64,000 nt of DNA. Origin: a bacterium (GTDB lineage: Bacteria; SAR324; XYD2-FULL-50-16). Every line of letters starts with the position of its first letter. The first letter of the stretch is position 1. Under the pieces are notes generated by a model that worked only from the letters and a program-made list of their open reading frames with translations, was not told where the DNA came from and searched no databases. Positions 9,721 through 18,664 of this stretch are shown here, piece by piece. A program made the translations under genes and the position numbers. The stretch lies in contig JAHJTV010000055.1 in assembly GCA_018829445.1 (NCBI GenBank), forward strand, positions 59,269-123,268. Reading direction: 5' to 3'.

Positions 9721-10566
9721 ATGGAATCAAATGACGCCAGGATGGAAACAAATAAAGTAACTTCTCATTATCAAAAAAGATTTCTCAAACAAGTGATTGA
9801 GGAAAAAATCACAACAATGAAAAGAGATGGTTACACCCTCGAACTGGAGGATCTAGCCCTGCTGGACGATTTACACATTGGTGGACGCGATTCTACCAGG
9901 CAACTGGCAGAAAAGTCCGTTTTTAATGCAGGCAGTCTGGTATTGGATGTCGGCAGCGGTATTGGCGGTCCTGTTAGAATCATAGCCAATGATTTTAACT
10001 GTCACGTTGTCGGGGTAGATCTGTCGGAAGATTTTTCTTACATCGCTCAGCTTTTGACACAAACAGTCGGCATTAAAAATTGTATGGGATTTGTCAATGG
10101 GGATGCTTTGAAACTTCCTTTTGGAGATAATCGGTTCGATGCCATCTGGAATCAGCATTGTTCTATGAATATCCAGGCAAAAAAAGATCTCTATATTGAA
10201 TTCCACCGGGTATTAAAAAAAGAGGGAAAACTTATTATCCATGATATTACCAAAGGGCAGAATCAGCCGATTCACTTTCCCGTTCCCTGGGCAGATTCAG
10301 TAGAGGTCAGTTTTTTACTGTCGACAGATGAACTAAAATCTCAGATTCAAGATGCCGGTTTTAAACCACTATTGTGGAATGATATCTCACAGCAGGCTCT
10401 GTCCTGGTATGATAATCCGAGAAAGCAGGGACGGTCCGTTTCCAGTTACCCTTTTAATCAAAAACTGGTTTTTGGAGAGCTGTTTAAGGATATGGCTGCC
10501 AATATGAAAAAAAACCTTCAGGAAAACCGAATCCGGGTCATTGAGGCGATCTTTCAACCCGGGTAA
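9721..10566 (+). CDS. SAM-dependent methyltransferase (class I)
   Basis: A 281-residue Rossmann methyltransferase. Motif I is VLDVGSGIGGPVR, the acidic end of strand 2 is GVDLSEDF, motif II is FVNGDALKLPFGDNRFDAIW, and LKKEGKLIIHDI follows. The GSGIGGP form and the WNQHCSMNI segment resemble small-molecule methyltransferases of the sarcosine/dimethylglycine or tocopherol type, but the substrate cannot be assigned. An AGGAG site lies about 10 bp before the ATG. It stands alone between divergent and convergent genes. Confidence 0.8.
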   Translation: MESNDARMETNKVTSHYQKRFLKQVIEEKITTMKRDGYTLELEDLALLDDLHIGGRDSTRQLAEKSVFNAGSLVLDVGSGIGGPVRIIANDFNCHVVGVDLSEDFSYIAQLLTQTVGIKNCMGFVNGDALKLPFGDNRFDAIWNQHCSMNIQAKKDLYIEFHRVLKKEGKLIIHDITKGQNQPIHFPVPWADSVEVSFLLSTDELKSQIQDAGFKPLLWNDISQQALSWYDNPRKQGRSVSSYPFNQKLVFGELFKDMAANMKKNLQENRIRVIEAIFQPG

Positions 10567-10941
10567 ACGGCAGCATCTAATGTTTTAAGAAAAAACGAAA
10601 TCAAAGCACAATGCATCTGTTTCTAAAAAAAGGCCGAAGGTTTGAAAGTTGTCCTCCAAAACAGTATCTGTAAAACAAACGAAGCAATAAGTTATTTTCA
10701 ACTCCCACAGTCTTTTATTAGAGCTGTTATTAGTGACTTTATTCCATTCTTGTTCATCAGTCTGGTGCATGCAAAGTCGCTTTTGAGAGCTTTTAAGGGC
10801 AGGGAAAGCCTTTGGTAGGTCTTTTCCGGTCCATAAAATAACATCACATTTCCCGACTGGTAAGAAAATGAAGTATTAAATCCGGAATGAAGCGAAAGGA
10901 GAACATGGGTTGGTGCTTTCAGCACCAACCTGCTAAGGATT
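10567..10941. other. Intergenic region with one stem-loop
   Basis: 375 bp between the methyltransferase and lsrF, which converge. No coding region is convincing on either strand. The only structure I see is a perfect 9-bp stem at 10908-10930 (GGTTGGTGC / GCACCAACC, 5-nt loop), just beyond the lsrF stop codon. Confidence 0.6.
10908..10930 (-). terminator. Stem-loop after lsrF, probable transcript end of the catabolic operon
   Basis: A perfect 9-bp inverted repeat with a 5-nt loop starts about 12 bp past the lsrF stop codon. In the operon's direction the bases after it are not a clean T run (ATGTTCTCC), so it is either a weak intrinsic terminator or a 3' stabilising hairpin. Confidence 0.5.
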
Positions 10942-11823
10942 TTACCCCTTGTTTCTAAGATCCAGATACATCTGGTACGCCTTATCCGGTGTCTCATTCT
11001 TATGGACAACAGCATTAACTGCCTGAATCATGGCCTCGGGAGATTCCGACTGGAAGATGTTTCGACCCATGTCGACACCATTTGCGCCTTGTTGAATTGC
11101 GTTATAAGCCATTTTTAGAGCATCAGCCTCCGGAATTTTCTTTCCACCTGCGATGACGATTGGAACCGGGCAGCAGGAAGTGACGGTTTCAAAACCCTCT
11201 TCAATATAATAAGTTTTGACATAGTGCGCCCCAAGCTCGGCGCAGATTCTTGTGGCCAAACGGAAATAGCGTGCATCGCGAGCCATATCCTTACCAACAG
11301 CCGTAACAGCCAAAGTCGGAATACCTGCACGCGTTCCTTCATCAATAAGTCGGGTCATATTGATTATGGACTGTTTTTCATATTCACCACCGATAAACAC
11401 TTGAACGGCCATTGCACTGACATTCATTCTGATTGAATCCTCAACGGCAACAGCAATTTCTTCATTGGAGAGTTCCTTGAGAATACTGGATCCACCGGAC
11501 GCCCTGATAACAATCGGTACCGTCATTGACGGGGGAACAACGCTTCGTAGAATTCCCCGGGTCAGCATCAGCGTATCCGCGTATTTGACCAGCGGCAGTA
11601 TGTTGAGATCAATCCGTTCCAACCCTGTTGTTGGCCCTTGAAAATAACCATGGTCAACGGCCAACATAACCGTATTGCCTGACTCGGGATTAAAAATTCG
11701 GGCAAGTCTGTTCTTCATACCCCAATCCAAAGAGTTGGAACCTTTCAGGAAAAACCCTTCCGTTTTCTGGGGAACATCACTGTGAAAGCTCTTTGCTTCC
11801 TTCACTCCATCTAAATCTGGCAT
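10942..11823 (-). CDS. lsrF: LsrF-type 3-hydroxy-5-phosphonooxypentane-2,4-dione thiolase
   Basis: From memory of the E. coli protein this 293-residue sequence aligns end to end: N-terminal [82 protein letters not shown] and [11 protein letters not shown]. The Lys of VKTYY falls near residue 203, the position of the catalytic Lys in E. coli LsrF. LsrF passes an acetyl group from the phosphorylated AI-2 product to CoA, giving DHAP and acetyl-CoA. An AGGAG site precedes the ATG. It is last in the mtnK-mtnA operon, and no lsrK, lsrG, lsrR or lsrB is nearby, so its substrate here may come from a deoxypentose route and not from AI-2. Confidence 0.9.
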   Translation of the reverse strand: MPDLDGVKEAKSFHSDVPQKTEGFFLKGSNSLDWGMKNRLARIFNPESGNTVMLAVDHGYFQGPTTGLERIDLNILPLVKYADTLMLTRGILRSVVPPSMTVPIVIRASGGSSILKELSNEEIAVAVEDSIRMNVSAMAVQVFIGGEYEKQSIINMTRLIDEGTRAGIPTLAVTAVGKDMARDARYFRLATRICAELGAHYVKTYYIEEGFETVTSCCPVPIVIAGGKKIPEADALKMAYNAIQQGANGVDMGRNIFQSESPEAMIQAVNAVVHKNETPDKAYQMYLDLRNKG

Positions 11824-11862
11824 TTTATCTCCTGTTCAATAGCGTTACGAAAAAAGATTTGG

Positions 11863-13965
11863 TTACCTTGGTGCTGCAGCAGCGACACCACCATCCACCG
11901 GAAGCGTCGCGCCGGTAGTCGGCGTTTTGTTACTGGCGAAAAAGACAACTGCATTTCCAACGTGTTCCGCTAATACGGTTTCCTTTAACAGGTTACGATT
12001 GCGGTAATATTCTTTCAACCCTTCGGGATCTAATCCCCTGGATTTCATACGATCGGGCCCGATGTAATCCCATAGTTTGGATGAGACTTTAGCGTCACCA
12101 AACACAGCGTCGGGGTTGATCATATTGACACGAATGCCCAACTCGGCCAGTTCCAGAGACGCAATCCTGGAAATTTGATGGGCAGCAGCTTTGGAGGCGC
12201 TATATGCACCGAAAGACGCCCCCGGATCATAAACATTTTTTGAACTGATTAATACAATATTACCGCCGGTGTTCTGACGTTTCATAAACGGTATTGAAGC
12301 TTTAATAATATTGAAGACTCCCATGAAGTTGACCGCCATTACTTGGTTCAGCTTTTCAGCGCTTAAATCTTCAAGTTTGGAGACATAAGCAATACCGGCG
12401 TTAGGTACGACCAGATCAATACCACCCAGTCGGAGCGAAATTTCCGTCATTGCTTTTTCAACTGCAGAATAATCCGTGATATCAAATACCAGTTTTTCAA
12501 TTGTTCCAGAGGGGTATTTCTCAGACAGTATCTCCTGGACGGTGTCCAGTCGTGCGGCATCCAGATCTGCCATGACAACGTTGGCTCCTGCTGCCAGTAA
12601 ACAATCAGCAATTCCAAATCCGATGGCACCGGCTGCCCCGGTGACAATTGCAATCTGTCCTTGGAGATCGCGTTTATCTGTTTTCTCAAGCTTCTTCTGT
12701 TGCAGATCCATGTATTCCAGGTCAAAAACATGCGATTCACTGATGCGACAGAAATCGCCCATGTCCATTGCTTTCTTCTTGCAGATCAGGGTGGTTTCTG
12801 CGATATCAGCGCTGATCCCGGCCCATTTTCGTGAAAAACCGAGGCAGATCAGCCCGACACCGGCAACGAGAAAAACACGCGGACTGTTATCCAGTTGTTT
12901 AACTTCCTTTTTGGTTCGTTCGCATTGGGCCTTGAAATACTCATCGTACCGGTTTCGAAATGCAGTAATTTTTTCATCGACTACCTGCTTCAGTGCTGAG
13001 TCGTCATCTGGTATATCATCCAGGTAAATATAGGCATTTTTGGTTCTTATCGCGTGATCGGGTGTGATGACACCCGTCCGGCAAAATTCTTCGGCTTGTT
13101 GTGACTGAGAGATCTCGATGATCTCGGAACTATTCCTGATTTCAGCGATAAATCGCTTGCGCTGGCCGCTATCATCGATGTAAGAGGCAGATCCACGAAT
13201 GGTTTCCATCAGACGAGCTATTCTTTCCGGTTTAACCAGTTGGTGTTTCTCAGTCGATGCTTGTTGGGATTGGGACACCAGTTCATTTTCGATATATTTT
13301 TCCGCACGACTCACATAGTCTATCATACGGCCATAGGACTCTTCGGCAGTATCTCCAAATGTAAAAATACCATGTTGAAAGCAGACAACGGCTTCAGCTT
13401 CAGGATTTAATTCGCAAGCATCGGCAACGCCTTTTGAAAGCTCAAAACCGGGTTTCTTGTAAGGAAGCACCAATACTTCAGGTCCAAGCGCCTTCTCTAA
13501 TACAGTCATTCCATCCGGTTGTGCTGAAAGAACCAGTATGGCATCAGCATGGCTGTGATCAACAAACTTGTGGGGAAGAAAGGCATGCAGCAAACCCTCG
13601 ATTGAAGCCGTGGGAGCATCCGCCTTAATTGCGTTGACACGCAACTGGTTCACCATTTCATCATCTGAAAGTTGATCACACCGCCTCATGGAAAGGAGGC
13701 AATCAAGAACAAGTCCGGTAAACCCTTCCGGCTCAATTGTTGACAGATCCCAGCCACTACCCTTGATAAACACAATGTTTTGATCCTTGCCGTTAATATC
13801 CTGAACCTGTGTTTTGACAGATGTATTACCACCCCCATGAAGCACAAGTGAGGTGTTTTCTCCAATTAACCTGGAAGTATACACCCTCTCTACCAGGTCT
13901 GCCGGAAGTCCTGACCATCTGGTCTTGAACTCCTTAAGCCGGCCCACATCATATCGATTTTTCAT
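11863..13965 (-). CDS. Bifunctional class II aldolase / short-chain dehydrogenase
   Basis: A 700-residue fusion. The N-terminal part (to about residue 400) is a class II (RhaD/FucA/AraD-like) aldolase with LHGGGNTSVK, zinc ligands in DHSHADA and FQHGIFTFGDT. The C-terminal part (from about 430) is an SDR with the cofactor loop VTGAAGAIGFG near residue 435, NAGIAY, and the Tyr-Lys pair in YSASKAA near residue 590. Such fusions act in rhamnose breakdown (rhamnulose-1-P aldolase with lactaldehyde dehydrogenase). Next to mtnK and mtnA, the aldolase could instead split 5-methylthioribulose-1-P or 5-deoxyribulose-1-P to DHAP and an aldehyde, as in the DHAP shunt, while the SDR oxidises or reduces the product or the ketose itself. 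Specificity is not provable by reading. Confidence 0.88.
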   Translation of the reverse strand: MKNRYDVGRLKEFKTRWSGLPADLVERVYTSRLIGENTSLVLHGGGNTSVKTQVQDINGKDQNIVFIKGSGWDLSTIEPEGFTGLVLDCLLSMRRCDQLSDDEMVNQLRVNAIKADAPTASIEGLLHAFLPHKFVDHSHADAILVLSAQPDGMTVLEKALGPEVLVLPYKKPGFELSKGVADACELNPEAEAVVCFQHGIFTFGDTAEESYGRMIDYVSRAEKYIENELVSQSQQASTEKHQLVKPERIARLMETIRGSASYIDDSGQRKRFIAEIRNSSEIIEISQSQQAEEFCRTGVITPDHAIRTKNAYIYLDDIPDDDSALKQVVDEKITAFRNRYDEYFKAQCERTKKEVKQLDNSPRVFLVAGVGLICLGFSRKWAGISADIAETTLICKKKAMDMGDFCRISESHVFDLEYMDLQQKKLEKTDKRDLQGQIAIVTGAAGAIGFGIADCLLAAGANVVMADLDAARLDTVQEILSEKYPSGTIEKLVFDITDYSAVEKAMTEISLRLGGIDLVVPNAGIAYVSKLEDLSAEKLNQVMAVNFMGVFNIIKASIPFMKRQNTGGNIVLISSKNVYDPGASFGAYSASKAAAHQISRIASLELAELGIRVNMINPDAVFGDAKVSSKLWDYIGPDRMKSRGLDPEGLKEYYRNRNLLKETVLAEHVGNAVVFFASNKTPTTGATLPVDGGVAAAAPR

Positions 13966-14013
13966 AGTCCTTTTTCGCTTGGTTTCAGATCGTTTTTATG
14001 ATCACCGGAAATA

Positions 14014-15132
14014 TCAATCTCTCCCTACCAGGGATAAGAAGCATCTTGCATTGTCGGTAAGATCGCTGGATCGATTGAACAGGTCTCCACCGATCAAGAA
14101 CATGACATCATTGCCATAAACTTTCAACATTTCCGGTACTCTGTCCATAGACATACCCCCGCCGGGAGATGGGAATATGGATTTCAAATTACCCATGGTT
14201 TCCTTACACCCATGGTCAATACTTTGACATTCCCCTTTGCTGAATCCGAATCGTCCGCCGTAATTCGGATAAACGGAACTGTCTGCACCCGCCAGACGTT
14301 GTAATTTACCGAAAATCGTACGATGGGAAAAACCATTGTTGCTGCAGGTCACCATCGGTCCCAGTAAAGCAGGGTGCGAAATGATTGGCAATGCGATTTC
14401 ATCCATATCGGCCAATGATCGCATCGTATCGAAACCTGCCAGTCCCGGCATCATGAGGACTGCGCCCGCTCCCTCTTTTTTTGCAAATCTGATACGGGAG
14501 ACAGTATCTGTGATGGAAGCCGTTACATTAGGTGCATAAACACAACGCTTTCCGGTTTTTTCATTTGCTCGATTAACTGCTTCTACACATGCCTTTACCC
14601 GCTCTTCAAATTTGCAGAAGGGTTGATTTGAAAGGCCGTGATCGTCTTTAATAAAATCGATTCCCCCAATTGCAAATTTGTATGCGAGATCAGCCAGCTG
14701 TTCAGCGCTGAATCCCATTGGTTTTAAAGCCGAACAGATCAACGGTTTATCATAAACGCCGACAATGTCTCTCATACCGGCGATACCGAGCCTCGGTCCA
14801 TTAAAATGTTCTGACAATTCAGGTCCAAGGCTAATGTCTTCAACGCGGATTTTTTCCTTGATGCTGCTGTTACCGAAAATGATATTTAACAATTGGGTTA
14901 ATTCAAAAGCCGAAGAATCCGCCAGGTAACTGATAGTGTAATCCCATGTCAGCTCATCAATTTGTGAAAAGAATTCGATCTGACCAATAACCTCATCCCG
15001 GATGAAACCGTTCGGTACCAGGTGATCCGGGAGTTCTACCGTTTGTTCCAGGAGTATTCCTTTCGCCCTCTCCTTGCAATCATTTTCATTGCCGGAAAGT
15101 CGATAGGTCACCGTAAATCGTTCTTTTCTCAC
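14014..15132 (-). CDS. RuBisCO-like protein (form IV)
   Basis: A large-subunit-like barrel of 372 residues without the N-terminal extension of true RuBisCO. The catalytic region reads SALKPMG, then GIDFIKDDHGL, so the carbamylated Lys (near residue 162) and the first metal Asp of the KDDE motif are kept while the Glu is His. The loop-6 Lys segment is replaced by SPGGGMSMDRVPEM and the phosphate loop is IGGDLF. It is therefore not a CO2-fixing enzyme. Known RLPs are enolases or isomerases of methylthioribulose-1-P or ketose-P decarboxylases; the mtnK/mtnA context favours the first. The start is GTG, overlapping the tktC stop as GTGA, which indicates translational coupling. Confidence 0.88.
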   Translation of the reverse strand: MRKERFTVTYRLSGNENDCKERAKGILLEQTVELPDHLVPNGFIRDEVIGQIEFFSQIDELTWDYTISYLADSSAFELTQLLNIIFGNSSIKEKIRVEDISLGPELSEHFNGPRLGIAGMRDIVGVYDKPLICSALKPMGFSAEQLADLAYKFAIGGIDFIKDDHGLSNQPFCKFEERVKACVEAVNRANEKTGKRCVYAPNVTASITDTVSRIRFAKKEGAGAVLMMPGLAGFDTMRSLADMDEIALPIISHPALLGPMVTCSNNGFSHRTIFGKLQRLAGADSSVYPNYGGRFGFSKGECQSIDHGCKETMGNLKSIFPSPGGGMSMDRVPEMLKVYGNDVMFLIGGDLFNRSSDLTDNARCFLSLVGRD

Positions 15133-16130
15133 AATGCCTCCGCCTTGTTTTCACTGTGGACCTCGTCCAGGCGGACAGCCAGCAGATCTTCTTCGGAAAG
15201 GCCTGTCTCTTTTCCAGTGAGTGTCTCAGCCGCTTTTACCAGAGCCAAGGCATCCAGGCCATATTTTTTCATCAGATATGGACGACTGGCACCATGTGCA
15301 AAAGTATCTTTTAATCCCAGTCGAATAAGCTTCTTCCCGGTGCCATGTTCTGCCATCAGTTCCGCGGCAATGCTTCCCAGTCCACCGATGATCGTATGGT
15401 TTTCCAGGGTGATAATGCCGTGTCTTGCGTTCGATACGGCATCCAGCAAGGTTTCGCTATCAAAAGGTTTTAGAGTGGATGCGTGCAAGTGAGTAATTCC
15501 CATACCGGCTTTTTTAAGGGCTGCAGTCGCCCGCATAGCCTCTTCAGTGGTAATCCCTGCGGATAGAACAACCAGATCGTCTCCTTTACTGAGCTCACGC
15601 AGGCGATTGAAGCGAAACGGCTCTGAAAAAAGACGCGGGACCTGTCCCCTGAGCACTCGGACGTATACCGGGCCTTCAACCGCATCAGCAACTTCCAGAA
15701 CGGATTCCACCTCGGTGGCATCGCCGGTTTCAAGGATAGTCATGTTCGGTACGGATCGCAGTACGGCAATGTCTTCAATAGCTTGATGGGTAATTCCTCC
15801 AGGTGTTGTTATGCCCGGAAGAAATCCCATCAGCCTTACTTTTCGATTGGAATAAGCGACTGAACAGACAAGCTGGTCAAAAGGCCTGCGATATAAAAAC
15901 ACCGCAAATGTATGAATAAACGGTCGATATCCCTCCATTGCCAGCCCACCGCAGACACTCATCATATTCTGCTCAGCCATTCCCATTGAATAGTACTGAT
16001 CAGGATAGTTATCCCGGAAACCGTCCACTTCGCAGGAACTGGTCAGATCTGCCGTTACACAAAGAACTTCGGGGCGTGCTTTTGCAAATTCTGTGAACGC
16101 CCTGGCGTATGGTTTTGATACAAGCTCCAT
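15129..16130 (-). CDS. Transketolase, C-terminal subunit
   Basis: 333 residues covering the pyrimidine-binding and C-terminal domains of transketolase. The catalytic Glu lies in GMAEQNMMSVCGGLAMEGYRPF, and the region ITHQAIEDIAVLRSVPNMTI is typical. The C-terminal domain contains TLENHTIIGGLGS. It pairs with the N-terminal subunit encoded just upstream. Split transketolases of this size are common in sugar-catabolic clusters and usually handle unusual ketose phosphates. It overlaps the RLP start by four bases. Confidence 0.9.
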   Translation of the reverse strand: MELVSKPYARAFTEFAKARPEVLCVTADLTSSCEVDGFRDNYPDQYYSMGMAEQNMMSVCGGLAMEGYRPFIHTFAVFLYRRPFDQLVCSVAYSNRKVRLMGFLPGITTPGGITHQAIEDIAVLRSVPNMTILETGDATEVESVLEVADAVEGPVYVRVLRGQVPRLFSEPFRFNRLRELSKGDDLVVLSAGITTEEAMRATAALKKAGMGITHLHASTLKPFDSETLLDAVSNARHGIITLENHTIIGGLGSIAAELMAEHGTGKKLIRLGLKDTFAHGASRPYLMKKYGLDALALVKAAETLTGKETGLSEEDLLAVRLDEVHSENKAEAL

Positions 16131-16139
16131 GGTGAATCC

Positions 16140-17048
16140 TTAATTAGTTCCGTAAAGTTGACAGCGAATTGCTTTTTCCAATTCTTCCGCCTCCTCTGCA
16201 GTTTTAAAACGCACGTAGTGAAGACGGGGAAAACGTTTTTTAAGAAAATCCATTCCCTCGAAGGGACTGGTATTGGCAAGGATAACCAGCGGTCCATTCT
16301 CCGGTCTTATTTCAGCAGCGGCTGCTACTGCCTCAATATCATGCCCGTCAATATCCTCAACATGGGCACCGAAGGCCTTCATCTTTTCAGCTGTCGGACC
16401 AAGTTCCTGGACAGAAGACATGGCACCGTCACATTGCTGTTTATTGACGTCATAGATTATCGCGATGTTATTCAGCCCGAGATGGTTCATCAGTGCAAAA
16501 CTTTCCCAGGTTTGTCCTTCCTGAAGCTCTCCATCGGAACAGAAAACCCAGACACGTCCGGTGTGATTTCGGCGTTTTCGAGCAATAGCAACACCAATTG
16601 CCATGCTGAGTGTCTGAGCCAGTGATCCGTTGGTAACCTCCATGCCGGGGGAGTGTTCTGCGCCTATCATTTCGACACTGCCGCCGTCTTTGTTAAAATG
16701 CTCCATGCCGGCCGGATCCATTCTTCCTACTTCAACCAGAGTGGCATAAATAACCAAGGCGTAGTGTGCAGGACTGATAATGAATCTGTCACGATCAGGA
16801 GTCGCTTCTCCATGGTAACCGGCACCGGTGAAACTATCACTGTTTGTTGCAGACGGCACTCCACCAAAAGGAAGCGGGATAGCCGGTGCGATTCCGGGTC
16901 CCAGATTCAGAGTTTTTACATATAACGTCGCCAGAAAATCGGCAGAAGAACAGGTTTGGCTGAGATACCCGCCATTGTTCTTTATAGTGTGTTCAAATAC
17001 CCTTTTTCTGATGCCGTCGGCAACTTTTTTGACTTCATTCTGCCACAT
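16140..17048 (-). CDS. Transketolase, N-terminal (TPP-binding) subunit
   Basis: 302 residues matching the first third of transketolase. The TPP/Mg motif is CSDGELQEGQTWESFALMN, with the downstream Asn in YDVNKQQ, and the phosphate-side His is in AEHSPGMEVTNGSLAQ. A GAGAG site precedes the ATG. Together with the C-terminal subunit it should form a complete enzyme that moves a two-carbon unit from a ketose phosphate. It could also act lyase-like on a 1-substituted xylulose-5-P made by the RLP; that is inference. Confidence 0.9.
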   Translation of the reverse strand: MWQNEVKKVADGIRKRVFEHTIKNNGGYLSQTCSSADFLATLYVKTLNLGPGIAPAIPLPFGGVPSATNSDSFTGAGYHGEATPDRDRFIISPAHYALVIYATLVEVGRMDPAGMEHFNKDGGSVEMIGAEHSPGMEVTNGSLAQTLSMAIGVAIARKRRNHTGRVWVFCSDGELQEGQTWESFALMNHLGLNNIAIIYDVNKQQCDGAMSSVQELGPTAEKMKAFGAHVEDIDGHDIEAVAAAAEIRPENGPLVILANTSPFEGMDFLKKRFPRLHYVRFKTAEEAEELEKAIRCQLYGTN

Positions 17049-17096
17049 CTTGTCTCTCTCGTTTGAGCCCGTTTTCTTTAATAAGCTTCGTTTCTG

Positions 17097-17528
17097 TTAG
17101 ACAGGGGTTACCCCTTTCTTTAGGGCAATGGTTCCGTATTTGGCTGTTTCGCCTGTCATGACAATTGCGAAAGCATTTTGCGCTTTCTTATAAAATTCAA
17201 AGCGATCAATCCGCTTTATCGGCGCAGTCGCAGGCTGGTGTTTATCAATCATCGCTCTAAAGGATAATTCCACCGCCGGATCGCAGGTGTCGCCCTCAAC
17301 AACGGCGATCATGTTGACTGGATGATCGTCATAGCTGTCCAGCGCAAAAAGGGGCAGTATCGCGTCCATCATATCAGCTACTTTCAGGCCGTCCGCCCGT
17401 ATGACAACAGCATTGCAGCTTTCTCCGGGAAAGTGTGCATCCGCCAGAATAATCTCATCACCATGACCCATACTGCTGAGAGTTGCCAGCAATTCCGGAC
17501 TGAGCAATGGAGAGATGCCGATTAACAT
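17097..17528 (-). CDS. FucU/RbsD-family sugar mutarotase
   Basis: 143 residues, the normal family length. Family marks are the N-terminal [28 protein letters not shown] and the C-terminal [19 protein letters not shown]. FucU and RbsD interconvert sugar anomers. In this operon it would supply the anomer of 5-methylthioribose or 5-deoxyribose that the kinase phosphorylates at C1. A GGGAG site precedes the ATG. Confidence 0.88.
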   Translation of the reverse strand: MLIGISPLLSPELLATLSSMGHGDEIILADAHFPGESCNAVVIRADGLKVADMMDAILPLFALDSYDDHPVNMIAVVEGDTCDPAVELSFRAMIDKHQPATAPIKRIDRFEFYKKAQNAFAIVMTGETAKYGTIALKKGVTPV

Positions 17529-17558
17529 AATTACTCCCTTAAAAAATTAAAAAACAAA

Positions 17559-18620
17559 TCATACACTCTGATGGTTCGGGAACATCTTGATCAGGTTCTC
17601 TTTATAGGGTGCAGTGACAATACCCTTCTCAGTAATCAGTCCCGTAACCAGTCGATTAGGTGTTACATCAAATGCCGGATTTCTTGTCTGAATACCTTCC
17701 GGTGCGGTTCGTTTATTTCCAAAAGATGTGACCTCTTCACCGTTTCTCTCTTCAATTTCAATATCATCACCGCTTGCTGTTTTGAAATCGATGGTTGACG
17801 ACGGGCAGGACACATAAAAGGGGATGTTGAAATAGTTTGCCAGAATCGCGACAGACATCGTCCCGATTTTATTCGCCACATCACCGTTTGCAGCCACACG
17901 ATCCGTTCCCACGATAACCATATCGATCAAACCTTTGGACATTAGGTGTCCGGCCATGTTGTCGGTGATTAAGGTGACGTCAATGCCTGCCTGCTGAAGT
18001 TCCCAACTGGTAAGCCGTGCACCTTGGAGGAGAGGACGGGTCTCATCGGCAAACACCTTAAACGGAACTCCTTTTTCCGCTGCAACATACATGGCTGCCA
18101 GGGCAGTTCCTAGACCCGATGTTGCTATGGCGCCTGCGTTGCAGTGTGTCAAAACGCCCATACCCGGTTTAATCAAGGCACCACCAATTTCACCCAGTTT
18201 CTGACAAAGAAATTTGTCTTCACTATCAATCGCTTTCGCTTCCTTCTCCAGCAAAGCGTATAGCTCTTTTGTCGCTGTGATTCCGCTTCTTCTGGAAACA
18301 TTAACCATTCGGGTCATGGCCCAGTGTAAATTGACGGCAGTTGGACGAGCACCATCCAAATAAGCGGCCTGCTCTTCCACTCGTTTGATAAAGACGTCAA
18401 AAGGCTGATCCAATGAATCCCTGATGCCGATTAAAAGGCCGTAGGCAGCCGAAATCCCAATTGCCGGCGCACCTCTTACCTTTAACTGTTTGATGGAATC
18501 CCACACCTGCTGTATTGTTTCCTGTTTTTCTTCGACGACTTCCAGAGGAAGCCGTGTTTGATCCAGCAAAAACAAATCGTCTCCGCTCCAGCGGATTGCT
18601 TCCGGTATTTTCAGCTTCAT
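17559..18620 (-). CDS. mtnA: S-methyl-5-thioribose-1-phosphate isomerase
   Basis: A 353-residue MtnA: IRWSGDDLFLLDQTRLP, KVRGAPAIGISAAYGL, the catalytic Cys in LTHCNAG at about residue 160, ADETRPLLQGARLTSWEL, and the catalytic Asp in IVGTDRVAANGDVANKIGT at about 240. These are the positions known for the B. subtilis enzyme. It converts 5-methylthioribose-1-P to 5-methylthioribulose-1-P and in some bacteria the 5-deoxy analogue. It lies 44 bp after mtnK. No mtnW, mtnX, mtnB or mtnD of the methionine salvage pathway follows; the aldolase, RLP and LsrF genes take their place. Confidence 0.94.
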   Translation of the reverse strand: MKLKIPEAIRWSGDDLFLLDQTRLPLEVVEEKQETIQQVWDSIKQLKVRGAPAIGISAAYGLLIGIRDSLDQPFDVFIKRVEEQAAYLDGARPTAVNLHWAMTRMVNVSRRSGITATKELYALLEKEAKAIDSEDKFLCQKLGEIGGALIKPGMGVLTHCNAGAIATSGLGTALAAMYVAAEKGVPFKVFADETRPLLQGARLTSWELQQAGIDVTLITDNMAGHLMSKGLIDMVIVGTDRVAANGDVANKIGTMSVAILANYFNIPFYVSCPSSTIDFKTASGDDIEIEERNGEEVTSFGNKRTAPEGIQTRNPAFDVTPNRLVTGLITEKGIVTAPYKENLIKMFPNHQSV

Positions 18621-18664
18621 ATTACAACTTGCCTGTTGGTAGGTTTATTGCTGATTGTTCAATT

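Noticed and set aside
10585..11015. Two minus-strand frames after and across the lsrF end
   Set aside because: They overlap lsrF or the gap, have no known domain and no ribosome site; they look like chance frames.
14014..15132. True RuBisCO large subunit
   Set aside because: The metal-ligand Glu is His, the loop-6 Lys is absent, the chain is short, and there is no small subunit or phosphoribulokinase.
15129..17048. DXP synthase
   Set aside because: Subunits are split like transketolase, and the TPP region (SDGELQEGQTWE) is of the transketolase type.
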